Of a DNA stretch of 9,829 nucleotides, positions 1 to 6,567 are shown one piece after another (position 1 is the stretch's first letter; every line of letters begins with the position of its first letter). Under the pieces are notes generated by a model that had not been told where the DNA came from, searched no databases, and saw nothing but the letters and a program-made list of their open reading frames with translations. The position numbers and the translations under genes were made by a program. Source of the DNA: an uncultured Porphyromonadaceae bacterium (GTDB taxonomy: Bacteria; Bacteroidota; Bacteroidia; Bacteroidales; Muribaculaceae); contig URLF01000091.1 of the NCBI GenBank assembly GCA_900548705.1, positions 1 to 9,829 of the forward strand. The letters run 5' to 3'.

Positions 1-91
1 TTCCGCACCAACCGGGAAAATCCGCTGACCCGACAATACAGTCTTGCCTTTTCTGTTTGCCATCATCCATATAGAGTAAAAGCCATTAACA
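1..91. other. Left edge, no supportable gene
   Basis: I see no convincing coding region here. A minus-strand frame starting with ATG at 68-70 stays open to the window edge, but it is only about 23 codons long with no recognisable similarity. Plus-strand frames either stop or run through the hairpin at 92-137. It may be intergenic DNA or the edge of a neighbouring gene. Confidence 0.4.
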
Positions 92-137
92 GAAAGTCGG
101 AGTGTCAACATTTATTTCTGTTGACACACCGACTTTC
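92..137. terminator. Long hairpin downstream of the lipoprotein gene, probable terminator
   Basis: The left arm 92-110 pairs with the right arm 119-137: 19 positions with a single mismatch (A opposite A), around an 8-nt loop. It starts 24 nt past the stop codon of the leftward lipoprotein gene, where a terminator for the dacB-rsmI-lipoprotein unit would be expected. There is no strong U-tract after the stem on the minus strand, so termination is inferred from position and stem strength. The arm sequence is closely related to the hairpin at 6972-7017. Confidence 0.7.
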
Positions 138-161
138 ATATGTTTTCCGTTAAGTCTCTTA

Positions 162-1043
162 TCAGTCAGTCTTGATGATAAGGAAGTTTGACTGGTTCCA
201 GAAGCGAGTGGGGTTGGTAATCTTGAGAATCTTCATACCGTTTGCGCCATCCACGATCTCGTAGGAATCGGCAGGCTGATTGGTCATGACTTTAGCCTTC
301 TTCGAGCCAAGATTGATGGTGCGGAGCGAACGCTTGTCACCGGTTGTGAAATAGCTCTGGTCGAAATTCGCAGGCATTACTTTTGTCTTGCGGAGGAAAC
401 CGGATTCCATCAGATTGTGGGCCTTGAGTTCCTTGCCCGTGCCAATGGCATAATAGCAGGTGTTCATCTCATTGTTAAGCTCGACAGCTCTACGTTCAGC
501 GTCCTGACGGGCAGTCGATTCCACTTCCACCACTGTGGTGAGAGAATCCTTCTCATGACCGAGCTGGTCTACCGAGCGATTGAGACCTTCAATCTGGATA
601 TTTGCGTCGGCGAGCTGTGAGCGCAGGCCGTCGATAGTCTTCTCCTGATCGGCAATCTGGGTTTTCAGGTTGGCAACCGCGCGCTGGAGGGTGGCGTTGT
701 TCTGGTTGCTGGCGGCAAGCTGCTGCTCCAGCTGCTCCAGACGCTGGCGACGCTGCTCAAGAGCATTCTGAATCTGCTCCATATCCTCGCGAATCTGACG
801 ACGCTTGTCGGGAGTCTCGGCTCCAAGCGCACCGGAATTGAGGATATTCTCCATCTGCTTAATCTGGTTCATACCTTCGGTGATGTCATTGAGAATGACG
901 AGAAGTGAATCCTGGTTTGCAAGAGCGACATGAAGGGAATCAGAAGTGGTAGGACCCCCGGCCTGGTTCCCATTCTTGTTCTGACAAGCGGTCAACATAG
1001 CCAATGCTGCGAACGCTGCAAAGCCTAATTTCTTGATTTTCAT
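162..1043 (-). CDS. Coiled-coil lipoprotein with conserved C-terminal domain
   Basis: This 293-aa protein has a type II signal peptide: a lysine-rich start, a hydrophobic stretch at residues 6-19 and a lipobox LTAC with the lipidated cysteine at C20. Residues about 60-195 are rich in Gln, Glu, Leu and Arg in a heptad-like pattern (for example EQRRQRLEQLEQQLA), predicting a long coiled coil. The last 95 residues (about 200-293, from CYYAIGTGKEL to FLIIKTD) look like a compact beta domain that I associate with Bacteroidetes lipoproteins. From memory, proteins of this layout are sometimes annotated as Cbp1-like collagen-binding adhesins; I cannot confirm that. The residues after C20 (QNKNGN) lack the acidic cluster typical of Bacteroides surface-exported lipoproteins, so a periplasm-facing location is possible. 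It is the last gene of the leftward group, 56 nt after rsmI. The function is unknown. Confidence 0.87.
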   Translation of the reverse strand: MKIKKLGFAAFAALAMLTACQNKNGNQAGGPTTSDSLHVALANQDSLLVILNDITEGMNQIKQMENILNSGALGAETPDKRRQIREDMEQIQNALEQRRQRLEQLEQQLAASNQNNATLQRAVANLKTQIADQEKTIDGLRSQLADANIQIEGLNRSVDQLGHEKDSLTTVVEVESTARQDAERRAVELNNEMNTCYYAIGTGKELKAHNLMESGFLRKTKVMPANFDQSYFTTGDKRSLRTINLGSKKAKVMTNQPADSYEIVDGANGMKILKITNPTRFWNQSNFLIIKTD

Positions 1044-1099
1044 AATTGAACAGTTAAAACGTAGATTAATTTCTTTTTTAATACAGTCACTTAATTGAG

Positions 1100-1852
1100 C
1101 TATTGCTCAGGCGTGTCAGGGCGGTATTTGTTGCGGTGTATCTTACGTTCCTCGCGAGCAGACCGGTTGCCTGATACTACAATAACGATTTCCCCTTTCG
1201 GATTGTTCTGAGTGAAATAATCGGCAAGCTCTCCGAGAGTGGCATTATGCGTCGTGTTGTGCAATTTTGATATTTCCCGGGAGACCGACGCATCACGGTC
1301 ATCTCCACAGACCTCGGCAAGATCGCGCAAGGTTTTCACCAGTCGCAACGGTGACTCATATATTATGAATGTACGTTCGTCGGCGGCAAGCTGAGCCAGC
1401 CGGGTAGCCCTCCCCTTCTTAGATGGAAGGAAGCCTTCGAAACAGAACCGCTCACATGGCAAACCGGAATTTACCAACGCCGGCACGAATGCTGTCGGCC
1501 CCGGCAAGGTCTCGACCTCCACACCCGCCTGACGGCACTCCCTCACAAGCATGAATCCCGGATCGGATATGGCCGGGGTTCCTGCATCGGAAATCAACGC
1601 CATCACCTCTCCGCCGAGAAGACGCTCCACAAGTGGACGCACCGTCTCATGCTCGTTAAACTTATGATGTGATGCCAGGGGGGTAGTAATGCCGAAATGA
1701 CGGGTCACCACAGCCGATGTGCGGGTGTCTTCAGCCAGAATCAGATTCACCGTCTTGAGAGTCTCGACAGCCCTGGGAGCCATATCCCCGAGGTTTCCGA
1801 CCGGAGTGGGAACCACATATAGTTTTCCCGCGCCTTTGATTTTTTCTGCCAT
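1100..1852 (-). CDS. rsmI: 16S rRNA (cytidine1402-2'-O)-methyltransferase
   Basis: RsmI uses S-adenosylmethionine to methylate the ribose 2'-OH of C1402 in the decoding centre of 16S rRNA, in the cytoplasm. The 250-aa sequence carries the tetrapyrrole-methylase-fold signatures of the family in order: PTPVGNLGD (15-23), AEDTRTS (40-46), ISDAGTPAISDPG (87-99), LPGPTA (116-121), FEGFLPSKKGR (138-148), SREISKLH in the middle of the C-terminal half and KGEIVIVV near the end. It is somewhat shorter than E. coli RsmI (286 aa), lacking part of the C-terminal extension. The start ATG lies only 5 nt after the stop of the upstream acidic-protein gene, which supports cotranscription. Nothing in the motifs looks degraded. 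The C-terminal tail is basic (REERKIHRNKYR), which may help RNA binding (inference). Confidence 0.96.
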   Translation of the reverse strand: MAEKIKGAGKLYVVPTPVGNLGDMAPRAVETLKTVNLILAEDTRTSAVVTRHFGITTPLASHHKFNEHETVRPLVERLLGGEVMALISDAGTPAISDPGFMLVRECRQAGVEVETLPGPTAFVPALVNSGLPCERFCFEGFLPSKKGRATRLAQLAADERTFIIYESPLRLVKTLRDLAEVCGDDRDASVSREISKLHNTTHNATLGELADYFTQNNPKGEIVIVVSGNRSAREERKIHRNKYRPDTPEQ

Positions 1853-1857
1853 AGTAA

Positions 1858-2595
1858 TTACAATAAAGCTTCAAGAGACTGGTAAAATTCCTTTCCGGGG
1901 GTCTCGTCGAGATTCAGGCCAAGACGTTCGACAAGATACTCCCGCAAAGCGGCCCGGTCAGGCAACATTGAAATCTGAACCAGCGACTCCATCATCTGCT
2001 GTCTTGAGCCGCCGAAAATCTCGCGGCGATAGAAAAACGCGTCATTGATGGAGAATGTCCGGTATATGTCGGTGGGAGAGATATTCCGTCTGGGAGTCTC
2101 AACCTCCTCCACAATGGCCGGGGTTGAAGTGTCCTCCGGCGCAGGTTCAGGTTCAGACGCAGTTTCAGGTTCTTCAACCGGGTCAGGTTCTTCAACCGGG
2201 TCACAATCAGATTCCGGAGTAATCTCAGGCATGGAATCCGGCATCTCCTCATCCTCCTCATAAAGTTCCTTTTCCTCCTGTACTGTGGGAGTCTCCTCTG
2301 TTTCCGGTTGTTCCTCGGCTAAATTCACATCAGCATCAGCCTCCTCCTCAAACTCGGCGTTCTCGATTTCAGCTGCGTCATCTTCAGTGACGGCGACATT
2401 CTCCTCAACCGCAGTATCTTCCTCAGGCTGCACCCTGTCAGAAGCGGCGGCAAGCTCGGCGAGGGATATGATTTTCAGTTTAAGTCCGTCAGGAAGGGTG
2501 TCTCGTTCGGCATCCTTTATAAGGAGCAGCTCCTCGGCGATGTCTGCCGTCAGAGCGAGCATCTGGTCAATTACAGGATTCATCGTAGTTGTCAT
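1858..2595 (-). CDS. Highly acidic protein with conserved Bacteroidales C-terminal domain
   Basis: This 245-aa protein has three parts. Residues 1-55 look alpha-helical (DQMLALTADIAEELLLIKDAE). Residues about 56-168 are a low-complexity linker dominated by Glu, Asp, Pro and Ala. Residues about 171-245 form a compact domain containing FSINDAFFYRREIFGG. I recognise that motif from Bacteroidales hypothetical proteins, where it usually reads like F.LNDRFRF.RELFG, but no function is known to me. There is no signal peptide or membrane helix, so it is probably cytoplasmic. It starts 15 nt after the dacB stop and ends 5 nt before rsmI, so it is probably cotranscribed with both. Two candidate starts exist, ATG at 2593-2595 and ATG at 2581-2583; the longer is listed. 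The linker contains an exact tandem duplication. Confidence 0.85.
   Translation of the reverse strand: MTTTMNPVIDQMLALTADIAEELLLIKDAERDTLPDGLKLKIISLAELAAASDRVQPEEDTAVEENVAVTEDDAAEIENAEFEEEADADVNLAEEQPETEETPTVQEEKELYEEDEEMPDSMPEITPESDCDPVEEPDPVEEPETASEPEPAPEDTSTPAIVEEVETPRRNISPTDIYRTFSINDAFFYRREIFGGSRQQMMESLVQISMLPDRAALREYLVERLGLNLDETPGKEFYQSLEALL
2165..2200. repeat. Exact 18-bp tandem duplication within the acidic linker
   Basis: Positions 2165-2182 and 2183-2200 are identical, and the next three bases begin a third copy. Read on the minus strand in frame, the unit encodes DPVEEP twice (residues 132-143 of the acidic protein). Its length is a multiple of three, so copy-number change would lengthen the linker without breaking the frame. 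Confidence 0.93.
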
Positions 2596-2610
2596 TTATC
2601 GGGAGAGGAA

Positions 2611-3846
2611 TCAGAATTGTTGTCTCAGGAAACTGGCGATAGCGTCACGCACCTCTGCCCTCTTGCAGAAGAAATCATTGACGAGTATCACCACGGCGTG
2701 GGTCGGCTTGCCGTCGCTGTCGAGCTTGTAACCGGCATAACAATGCACACCGTTCATACTGCCGCTTTTCAAGGCGAGCTGTCCCTGGAGGGAGGTGCCT
2801 TTGAGAAGCGACTTGACAGTGCCCTCTTTGCCGACCAGTGGGAAAAGCGACACATAAGACACTCCGCTCCCTTTCCGGTCGGCCATCTTCTCAAGCAGGT
2901 CGGCCATAAACCGGGCGGTTACGCGGTTGTTTCGCGATAGTCCCGACCCGTCGTGGATGTCGGTGATGTCGAAATCTATGCCACATCCGGAAAGAAGGCG
3001 ACGTTCGCGGGCAATCGCCGAAGACCGGGACTGTCCGGGAGCCAGCATCCTCAACATCCCTTCGGCGAAAAGATTGTCCGAACGGGTCATCATATTGTCG
3101 AGAATCTCAGCCCCGCGTGGAGAACGGTGGAGTAGTATTTCAGTCATCGGCTCATCTGAGGTGTCGATTGTCTGCCAGCAGACAGCTATCCCGTTTTCAA
3201 GCAATCGGTTCTCAAGGGCTTCCCCGAAAGCTTCCGAGGGGGACTCCATCGCCTTGTCGCCAATCTTGTTGTCTCGGTAATTCAGGGCGTAAAGTCCGGC
3301 TCCGTACTCACATCTGACATCGGAAAGCTCCCAGCGGTCGCAAGGGCCATTGTCGGGAAACGCCGAGGTATCGACAAGAATCTCCCCTTCGATGGAACTG
3401 ATTCCGGCTTTCTTAACGGCATTGACAATACCATTCACAAAGGACGGATTGCCCGGAAACTGCCCGCTCTCTATCGTCGGGTCGCCGTTCCCGGCAACCA
3501 CAAGGTCGCCGTTCAACACCCCGTTGTCGATTTTGCCACGGGTATAGACTCGCGTCTCGAAACGGGCGGTGTCCAGCCCCGCCTCCAACGCCGCGGCTGC
3601 CGTCAGGCATTTCATTGTGCTGGCAGGCAGCATGGCCTTGTAAGGATTCTGGCTGACCACATCCTCCCCGGTGGAGAGGTCGCGCACGACCACGGCGACA
3701 GAAGATGCCCTGTCGCGGGAAAATGGTATTACAGACTTTCCCACTACCGGCAGGGTCACCGCGATGGCCAGCGCCAGGCCAAGTGTCCTCAACAGACTGC
3801 TGCGCTTGTTTCCGTCAGATGATATGTTGTCGTTTTTTATCCTCAT
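2611..3846 (-). CDS. dacB: D-alanyl-D-alanine carboxypeptidase/endopeptidase, PBP4 family (peptidase S13)
   Basis: PBP4-type enzymes cleave the terminal D-Ala from peptidoglycan stem peptides and cut D-Ala-mDAP cross-links in the periplasm. All three penicillin-binding motifs are present (numbering from the ATG at 3846): SxxK as STMK at 76-79 with the nucleophile S76, SDN at 256-258, and KSG at 360-362 as the KTG box. Residues 18-36 are hydrophobic and form a signal peptide or membrane anchor preceded by basic residues; no lipobox is seen. The protein is 411 aa, shorter than E. coli PBP4 (477 aa), mainly through a smaller insert between the first two motifs. The frame is open up to an ATG at 3900, but a promoter-like sequence overlaps those codons and the signal sequence fits the ATG at 3846. 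It is the first gene of a leftward group with the acidic protein, rsmI and the lipoprotein. Confidence 0.94.
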   Translation of the reverse strand: MRIKNDNISSDGNKRSSLLRTLGLALAIAVTLPVVGKSVIPFSRDRASSVAVVVRDLSTGEDVVSQNPYKAMLPASTMKCLTAAAALEAGLDTARFETRVYTRGKIDNGVLNGDLVVAGNGDPTIESGQFPGNPSFVNGIVNAVKKAGISSIEGEILVDTSAFPDNGPCDRWELSDVRCEYGAGLYALNYRDNKIGDKAMESPSEAFGEALENRLLENGIAVCWQTIDTSDEPMTEILLHRSPRGAEILDNMMTRSDNLFAEGMLRMLAPGQSRSSAIARERRLLSGCGIDFDITDIHDGSGLSRNNRVTARFMADLLEKMADRKGSGVSYVSLFPLVGKEGTVKSLLKGTSLQGQLALKSGSMNGVHCYAGYKLDSDGKPTHAVVILVNDFFCKRAEVRDAIASFLRQQF

Positions 3847-3855
3847 TTCAGCCCA

Positions 3856-3887
3856 CGAATTTACTAAACAATCCATCTTTAAACAAA
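3856..3887 (-). promoter_or_regulatory. Bacteroidetes-type promoter for dacB
   Basis: On the minus strand there is TTTG (3887-3884), a 20-nt spacer, then TAAATTCG (3863-3856). This matches the Bacteroidetes -33/-7 consensus TTTG and TAnnTTTG with one mismatch. The predicted start of transcription lies only a few bases before the ATG at 3846, so the mRNA would be almost leaderless. That is the main reason for caution. Confidence 0.5.
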
Positions 3888-3968
3888 CTTTTAAGGGCAA
3901 AACACTGCTGCCGTCACCAAAATCCGCGTTTTTTTACCTCTTAGTTCCTTTTTCTCCCATTTTTTTCG

Positions 3969-3976
3969 TAACTTCG
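3969..3976 (+). promoter_or_regulatory. -7 promoter element for the TetR gene
   Basis: The octamer TAACTTCG matches the Bacteroidetes -7 box TAnnTTTG at all but one position and is followed by CC. A matching -33 TTTG is not seen at the usual spacing, the region there being pyrimidine-rich. It would give a leader of roughly 75-80 nt before the ATG at 4061. Confidence 0.45.
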
Positions 3977-4060
3977 CCGATTGAATCACCCTCTCTTCCA
4001 CTCACATCCTCTCCATTCATCGTCAATCCCATACAACCGTCCGTCAAGGTCTCTGAAAGC

Positions 4061-4663
4061 ATGGCACTCAAAACCCGAGACAAACTCATCGAAGTCGCCC
4101 GGCAGCTCTTCGCCCACAAGGGGGTGGAGAACACCACCATGCTCGACATCGCCAACGCGTCGGAAAAAGGACGCCGCACAATCTACACCTACTTCAAAAA
4201 CAAACGCGAGATTCACCAGGCGGTGATTGAGCGTGAAAGCGGGCAGATTGTCAGCCGTGAACGCCAGATTCTCGAATCAGACGAGAGCTGTTCGCGCAAG
4301 TTGCGCCAGTTCATGGAGGCGAGGTTCCAGATTCTGATATGTCCCACCGGACGGCGCGAACGCCAGGACACCGTCCCCCTGCTCATGCGCCTCGATGTCA
4401 CCCGCGCCGAAAAGACGCGCCGTCTGGCCGCCCGTAAGGAAATCGAAATCCTGAAAGAGATTCTTGAGGAGGGGAAACGCAGCGGGGAATTCTCGGCCAC
4501 CCAGGCCGACCGCGCACTGTCGATGATAATAATATTGATGAAAGGGGCTGACGCTCCGGGCCTCGCGCTCAATCTCGACGACGCGCATACCGACCTCGAT
4601 CAGGCGCGACGCGACATCATCGATTTCGTGATAGCGGGAATCACCCCACGCGTCACCACCTGA
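4061..4663 (+). CDS. TetR/AcrR-family transcriptional regulator
   Basis: This 200-aa protein is a one-component repressor or regulator that binds DNA as a dimer. The N-terminal TetR domain is clear: helix 1 (KTRDKLIEVARQLFAHKG, 4-21), then a helix-turn-helix at about 26-46 ending in the signature RRTIYTYFKNKREI. The C-terminal ligand and dimerisation half (about 60-200) is divergent, as is usual, so the ligand cannot be read from sequence. The reading frame is open far upstream, antisense to dacB, but homology begins at MALKTRD and the promoter-like box lies at 3969, so ATG 4061 is chosen. The stop is 54 nt before fabG on the same strand with no terminator between, which suggests cotranscription and possible control of fatty-acid synthesis (inference). 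Confidence 0.93.
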   Translation: MALKTRDKLIEVARQLFAHKGVENTTMLDIANASEKGRRTIYTYFKNKREIHQAVIERESGQIVSRERQILESDESCSRKLRQFMEARFQILICPTGRRERQDTVPLLMRLDVTRAEKTRRLAARKEIEILKEILEEGKRSGEFSATQADRALSMIIILMKGADAPGLALNLDDAHTDLDQARRDIIDFVIAGITPRVTT

Positions 4664-4717
4664 CCGGACATAAATTTACACCGAACTCAAAACGACAAAC
4701 TTTCATATATCAACATC

Positions 4718-5464
4718 ATGAAATTACTCGAAGGAAAAACCGCGCTTATCACCGGTGCCGCCCGCGGAATCGGTAAGGAAATCGCGCTCCGCTTTGCCAA
4801 GGAAGGCGCCAATATAGCATTCACCGACCTCGTAATCGACGAGAACGGCAAGAAGACCGAGGAGGAAATCGCCGCCCTCGGTGTGAAAGTCAAGGGTTAC
4901 GCTTCCAACGCCGCTGACTTCGCCCAGACTGAAGAGGTAGTCAAGGAGGTACACAAGGATTTCGGCTCGATTGACATCCTGGTCAACAACGCCGGTATCA
5001 CCAAGGATGGCCTCATGATGCGTATGACCGAAGCACAGTGGGACGCTGTGATCGCGGTCAACCTCAAGAGCGCGTTCAACTTCATCCACGCCGTTCTGCC
5101 CATCATGCTCCGTCAGCGCAGCGGCTCCATCATCAATATGGCATCCGTTGTCGGCGTACACGGTAACGCAGGCCAGAGCAACTATGCCGCTTCCAAGGCT
5201 GGCCTCATCGCCCTCGCCAAGAGTATCGCCCAGGAGGTAGGCTCACGCGGAATCCGCGCCAACGCCATCGCCCCCGGTTTCATCGAGACAGCCATGACCG
5301 CCGCCCTCCCCGAGGAGGTACGCAAGGAATGGGCTATGAAGATACCTCTGCGTCGCGCCGGAAAGGTAGACGACATCGCGGATGTGGCAACCTTCCTCGC
5401 CTCAGACATGTCTTCCTACGTCACCGGTCAGGTAATCCAGGTTGACGGCGGTATGAACATGTAA
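4718..5464 (+). CDS. fabG: 3-oxoacyl-[acyl-carrier-protein] reductase
   Basis: FabG reduces 3-oxoacyl-ACP to 3-hydroxyacyl-ACP with NADPH, the first reductive step of each type II fatty-acid elongation cycle, in the cytoplasm. The 248-aa protein is a classical short-chain dehydrogenase: the cofactor loop TGAARGIG (12-19), NNAG (90-93), and the catalytic set S143, Y156 and K160, whose spacing equals that of E. coli FabG (S138, Y151, K155). The Rossmann fold is complete and the C terminus VTGQVIQVDGGMNM is typical. Length and motifs make FabG much more likely than another SDR, although the exact substrate cannot be proved from sequence. It follows the TetR gene by 54 nt and is closed by a strong terminator 28 nt beyond its stop. 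Confidence 0.94.
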   Translation: MKLLEGKTALITGAARGIGKEIALRFAKEGANIAFTDLVIDENGKKTEEEIAALGVKVKGYASNAADFAQTEEVVKEVHKDFGSIDILVNNAGITKDGLMMRMTEAQWDAVIAVNLKSAFNFIHAVLPIMLRQRSGSIINMASVVGVHGNAGQSNYAASKAGLIALAKSIAQEVGSRGIRANAIAPGFIETAMTAALPEEVRKEWAMKIPLRRAGKVDDIADVATFLASDMSSYVTGQVIQVDGGMNM

Positions 5465-5491
5465 TCCCCGACATCAACAGGACATAACAGC

Positions 5492-5535
5492 CAGCGAGGC
5501 AATCCCGGTCAGGAATTGCCTCGCTGATTTTTTTT
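5492..5535 (+). terminator. Intrinsic terminator after fabG
   Basis: A perfect 12-bp stem pairs 5492-5503 with 5515-5526 around an 11-nt loop, and eight consecutive T residues (5528-5535) follow almost directly. Position, stem and T-tract fit a Rho-independent terminator for the TetR-fabG unit. Confidence 0.93.
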
Positions 5536-5646
5536 GAAAAAAATTCCGACAGCGATGTCACCTTTCGAAGCGCGGATGTGTCTATATTACGAGATGTCTC
5601 AGAAACAACGTTTGACAATAACAACAATAAAACCGAATAAACAATT
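5536..5646 (+). promoter_or_regulatory. Leader region of the sigma-factor operon
   Basis: These 111 nt separate the fabG terminator from the first gene of the sigma-factor trio, so a promoter is expected here. I find no good match to the housekeeping TTTG/TAnnTTTG consensus at correct spacing. GATGTC or GATGTG occurs three times (5554, 5575, 5593), and the last copy sits within GAGATGTCTC, which has short inverted arms. The promoter could be of an alternative class, for example recognised by the encoded sigma factor (inference). Confidence 0.35.
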
Positions 5647-6060
5647 ATGACTGAACTCATCATTATCATTTCCGTATGTGTCATACTCCCGGTTCTCGTA
5701 GTATGGATTGTTTTCCGCGCATCAATGAACAGCGACAACAAACGCGCTGAAGTGCTGACCAAGGCAATCGAGACCAACAACGGAATAAACGCCGAGGAGC
5801 TGATTGAGGCGTTCGGCGAACGCAAGCGGACACCCCTTGAGGTATTGAACCTGCGGCTTCTCCGTGGTTGCATCTTCTCATTAATCGGCATAGGCTTCAT
5901 CGTCACCGCATTGGTGTCCTATGCCGACGGAACAGAATTCAGTGCCGATCCGGTCACCCTCCCTATGCTTCTGGGTAGCGCGTCACTGGCTGTAGGGGCA
6001 AGCTACCTGATAGTCTATTTCGCGACCCGCAAACAGGTTACAGACAACACCGGAAAGTAA
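5647..6060 (+). CDS. Small three-helix membrane protein, DUF6249-like
   Basis: This 137-aa protein has three predicted transmembrane segments: about residues 4-24, 73-94 and 104-126. A hydrophilic, probably cytoplasmic stretch of about 48 residues between helices 1 and 2 carries KRAEVLTKAIETNNGINAEEL and a conserved-looking RKRTPLE. This layout is what I remember for DUF6249 proteins of Bacteroidetes, which are often encoded beside ECF sigma factors; the family name is given from memory. Its stop is 3 nt before the sigma-factor start, so the two are almost certainly cotranscribed and perhaps translationally coupled. It may sense or relay a membrane signal to the sigma factor, but no function has been shown as far as I know. 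Confidence 0.75.
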   Translation: MTELIIIISVCVILPVLVVWIVFRASMNSDNKRAEVLTKAIETNNGINAEELIEAFGERKRTPLEVLNLRLLRGCIFSLIGIGFIVTALVSYADGTEFSADPVTLPMLLGSASLAVGASYLIVYFATRKQVTDNTGK

Positions 6061-6063
6061 ACC

Positions 6064-6549
6064 ATGGACCGCGAGCAATTCATTTCACATGTGGAGGGTT
6101 CACAGAGGGGACTTCGCCGTTTCCTTGTGGCCCTTTGCTGCGGAGACTCCGCGCTCGCCGACGACATCGCCCAGGAAACCCTTATCAAGGCTTACCTCTC
6201 CTGTGAGGGATTCGGTTCACCGGAAAAGTTCAACGCCTGGATTCACCGGATAGCCTACAACACATTCCTCAACCATAAAAGGTCAGAGAGATTCACCCTC
6301 GACTATGAGGAAGCAGCCACCATACCCGCCGGTGAGAGCGCGGATGCCTCATTCAGGTACCAGCATCTATATGCTGCCCTCAACCGTCTCCCCGACAAAG
6401 AGCGCACATCAGTGTTGCTGTATTACATGGAGGGATATTCAATCAAGGAGGTGGCCGCCATCACCGAGGTTTCCGCAGATGCGGTCAGGCAACATCTGGC
6501 ACGCGGACGTGTCCATCTTCGCGGCTTGCTGGGTTCACCACGTTCATAA
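6064..6549 (+). CDS. ECF-type RNA polymerase sigma factor
   Basis: The 161-aa protein contains only the two domains that define group 4 (extracytoplasmic function) sigma factors. Sigma-2 covers about residues 10-80, with the core-binding signature DDIAQETLIKAYL (33-45) and the -10 recognition part FNAWIHRIAYNTFLNHKR. Sigma-4 covers about 100-157, with LPDKERTSVLLYYMEGYSIKEVA and a recognition helix around VSADAVRQHLARGR. It directs core polymerase to a small set of promoters in response to an envelope or other external signal. It lies between two membrane-protein genes, 3 nt after the first and 18 nt before the second. There is no FecR-type anti-sigma or SusC receptor next to it, so it is not the usual polysaccharide-linked arrangement. 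Confidence 0.95.
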   Translation: MDREQFISHVEGSQRGLRRFLVALCCGDSALADDIAQETLIKAYLSCEGFGSPEKFNAWIHRIAYNTFLNHKRSERFTLDYEEAATIPAGESADASFRYQHLYAALNRLPDKERTSVLLYYMEGYSIKEVAAITEVSADAVRQHLARGRVHLRGLLGSPRS

Positions 6550-6567
6550 CCATCTAACGGATTTATT

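Noticed and set aside
1056..1087. Possible internal promoter before the lipoprotein gene (TACGTTTT on the minus strand)
   Set aside because: Only the -7 box partly matches, no TTTG is found at 19-21 nt, and the leader would be only a few bases.
2045..2731. Serine-rich plus-strand frames (2045-2263 and 2285-2731)
   Set aside because: They are antisense shadows of the Glu/Asp codons of the acidic protein; serine-rich translation is what GAA/GAG-rich DNA gives on the other strand.
3671..4060. In-frame N-terminal extension of the TetR gene by 130 codons
   Set aside because: It runs antisense to dacB and through both promoter-like boxes, and the TetR domain begins at MALKTRD.
4664..4717. Possible separate fabG promoter (TAAATTTA at 4671)
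   Set aside because: The final G of the -7 box is missing and no -33 element is present at the right spacing.
4724..5161. Minus-strand 145-aa frame opposite fabG
   Set aside because: It is the antisense of a clear FabG sequence and shows no recognisable domain.
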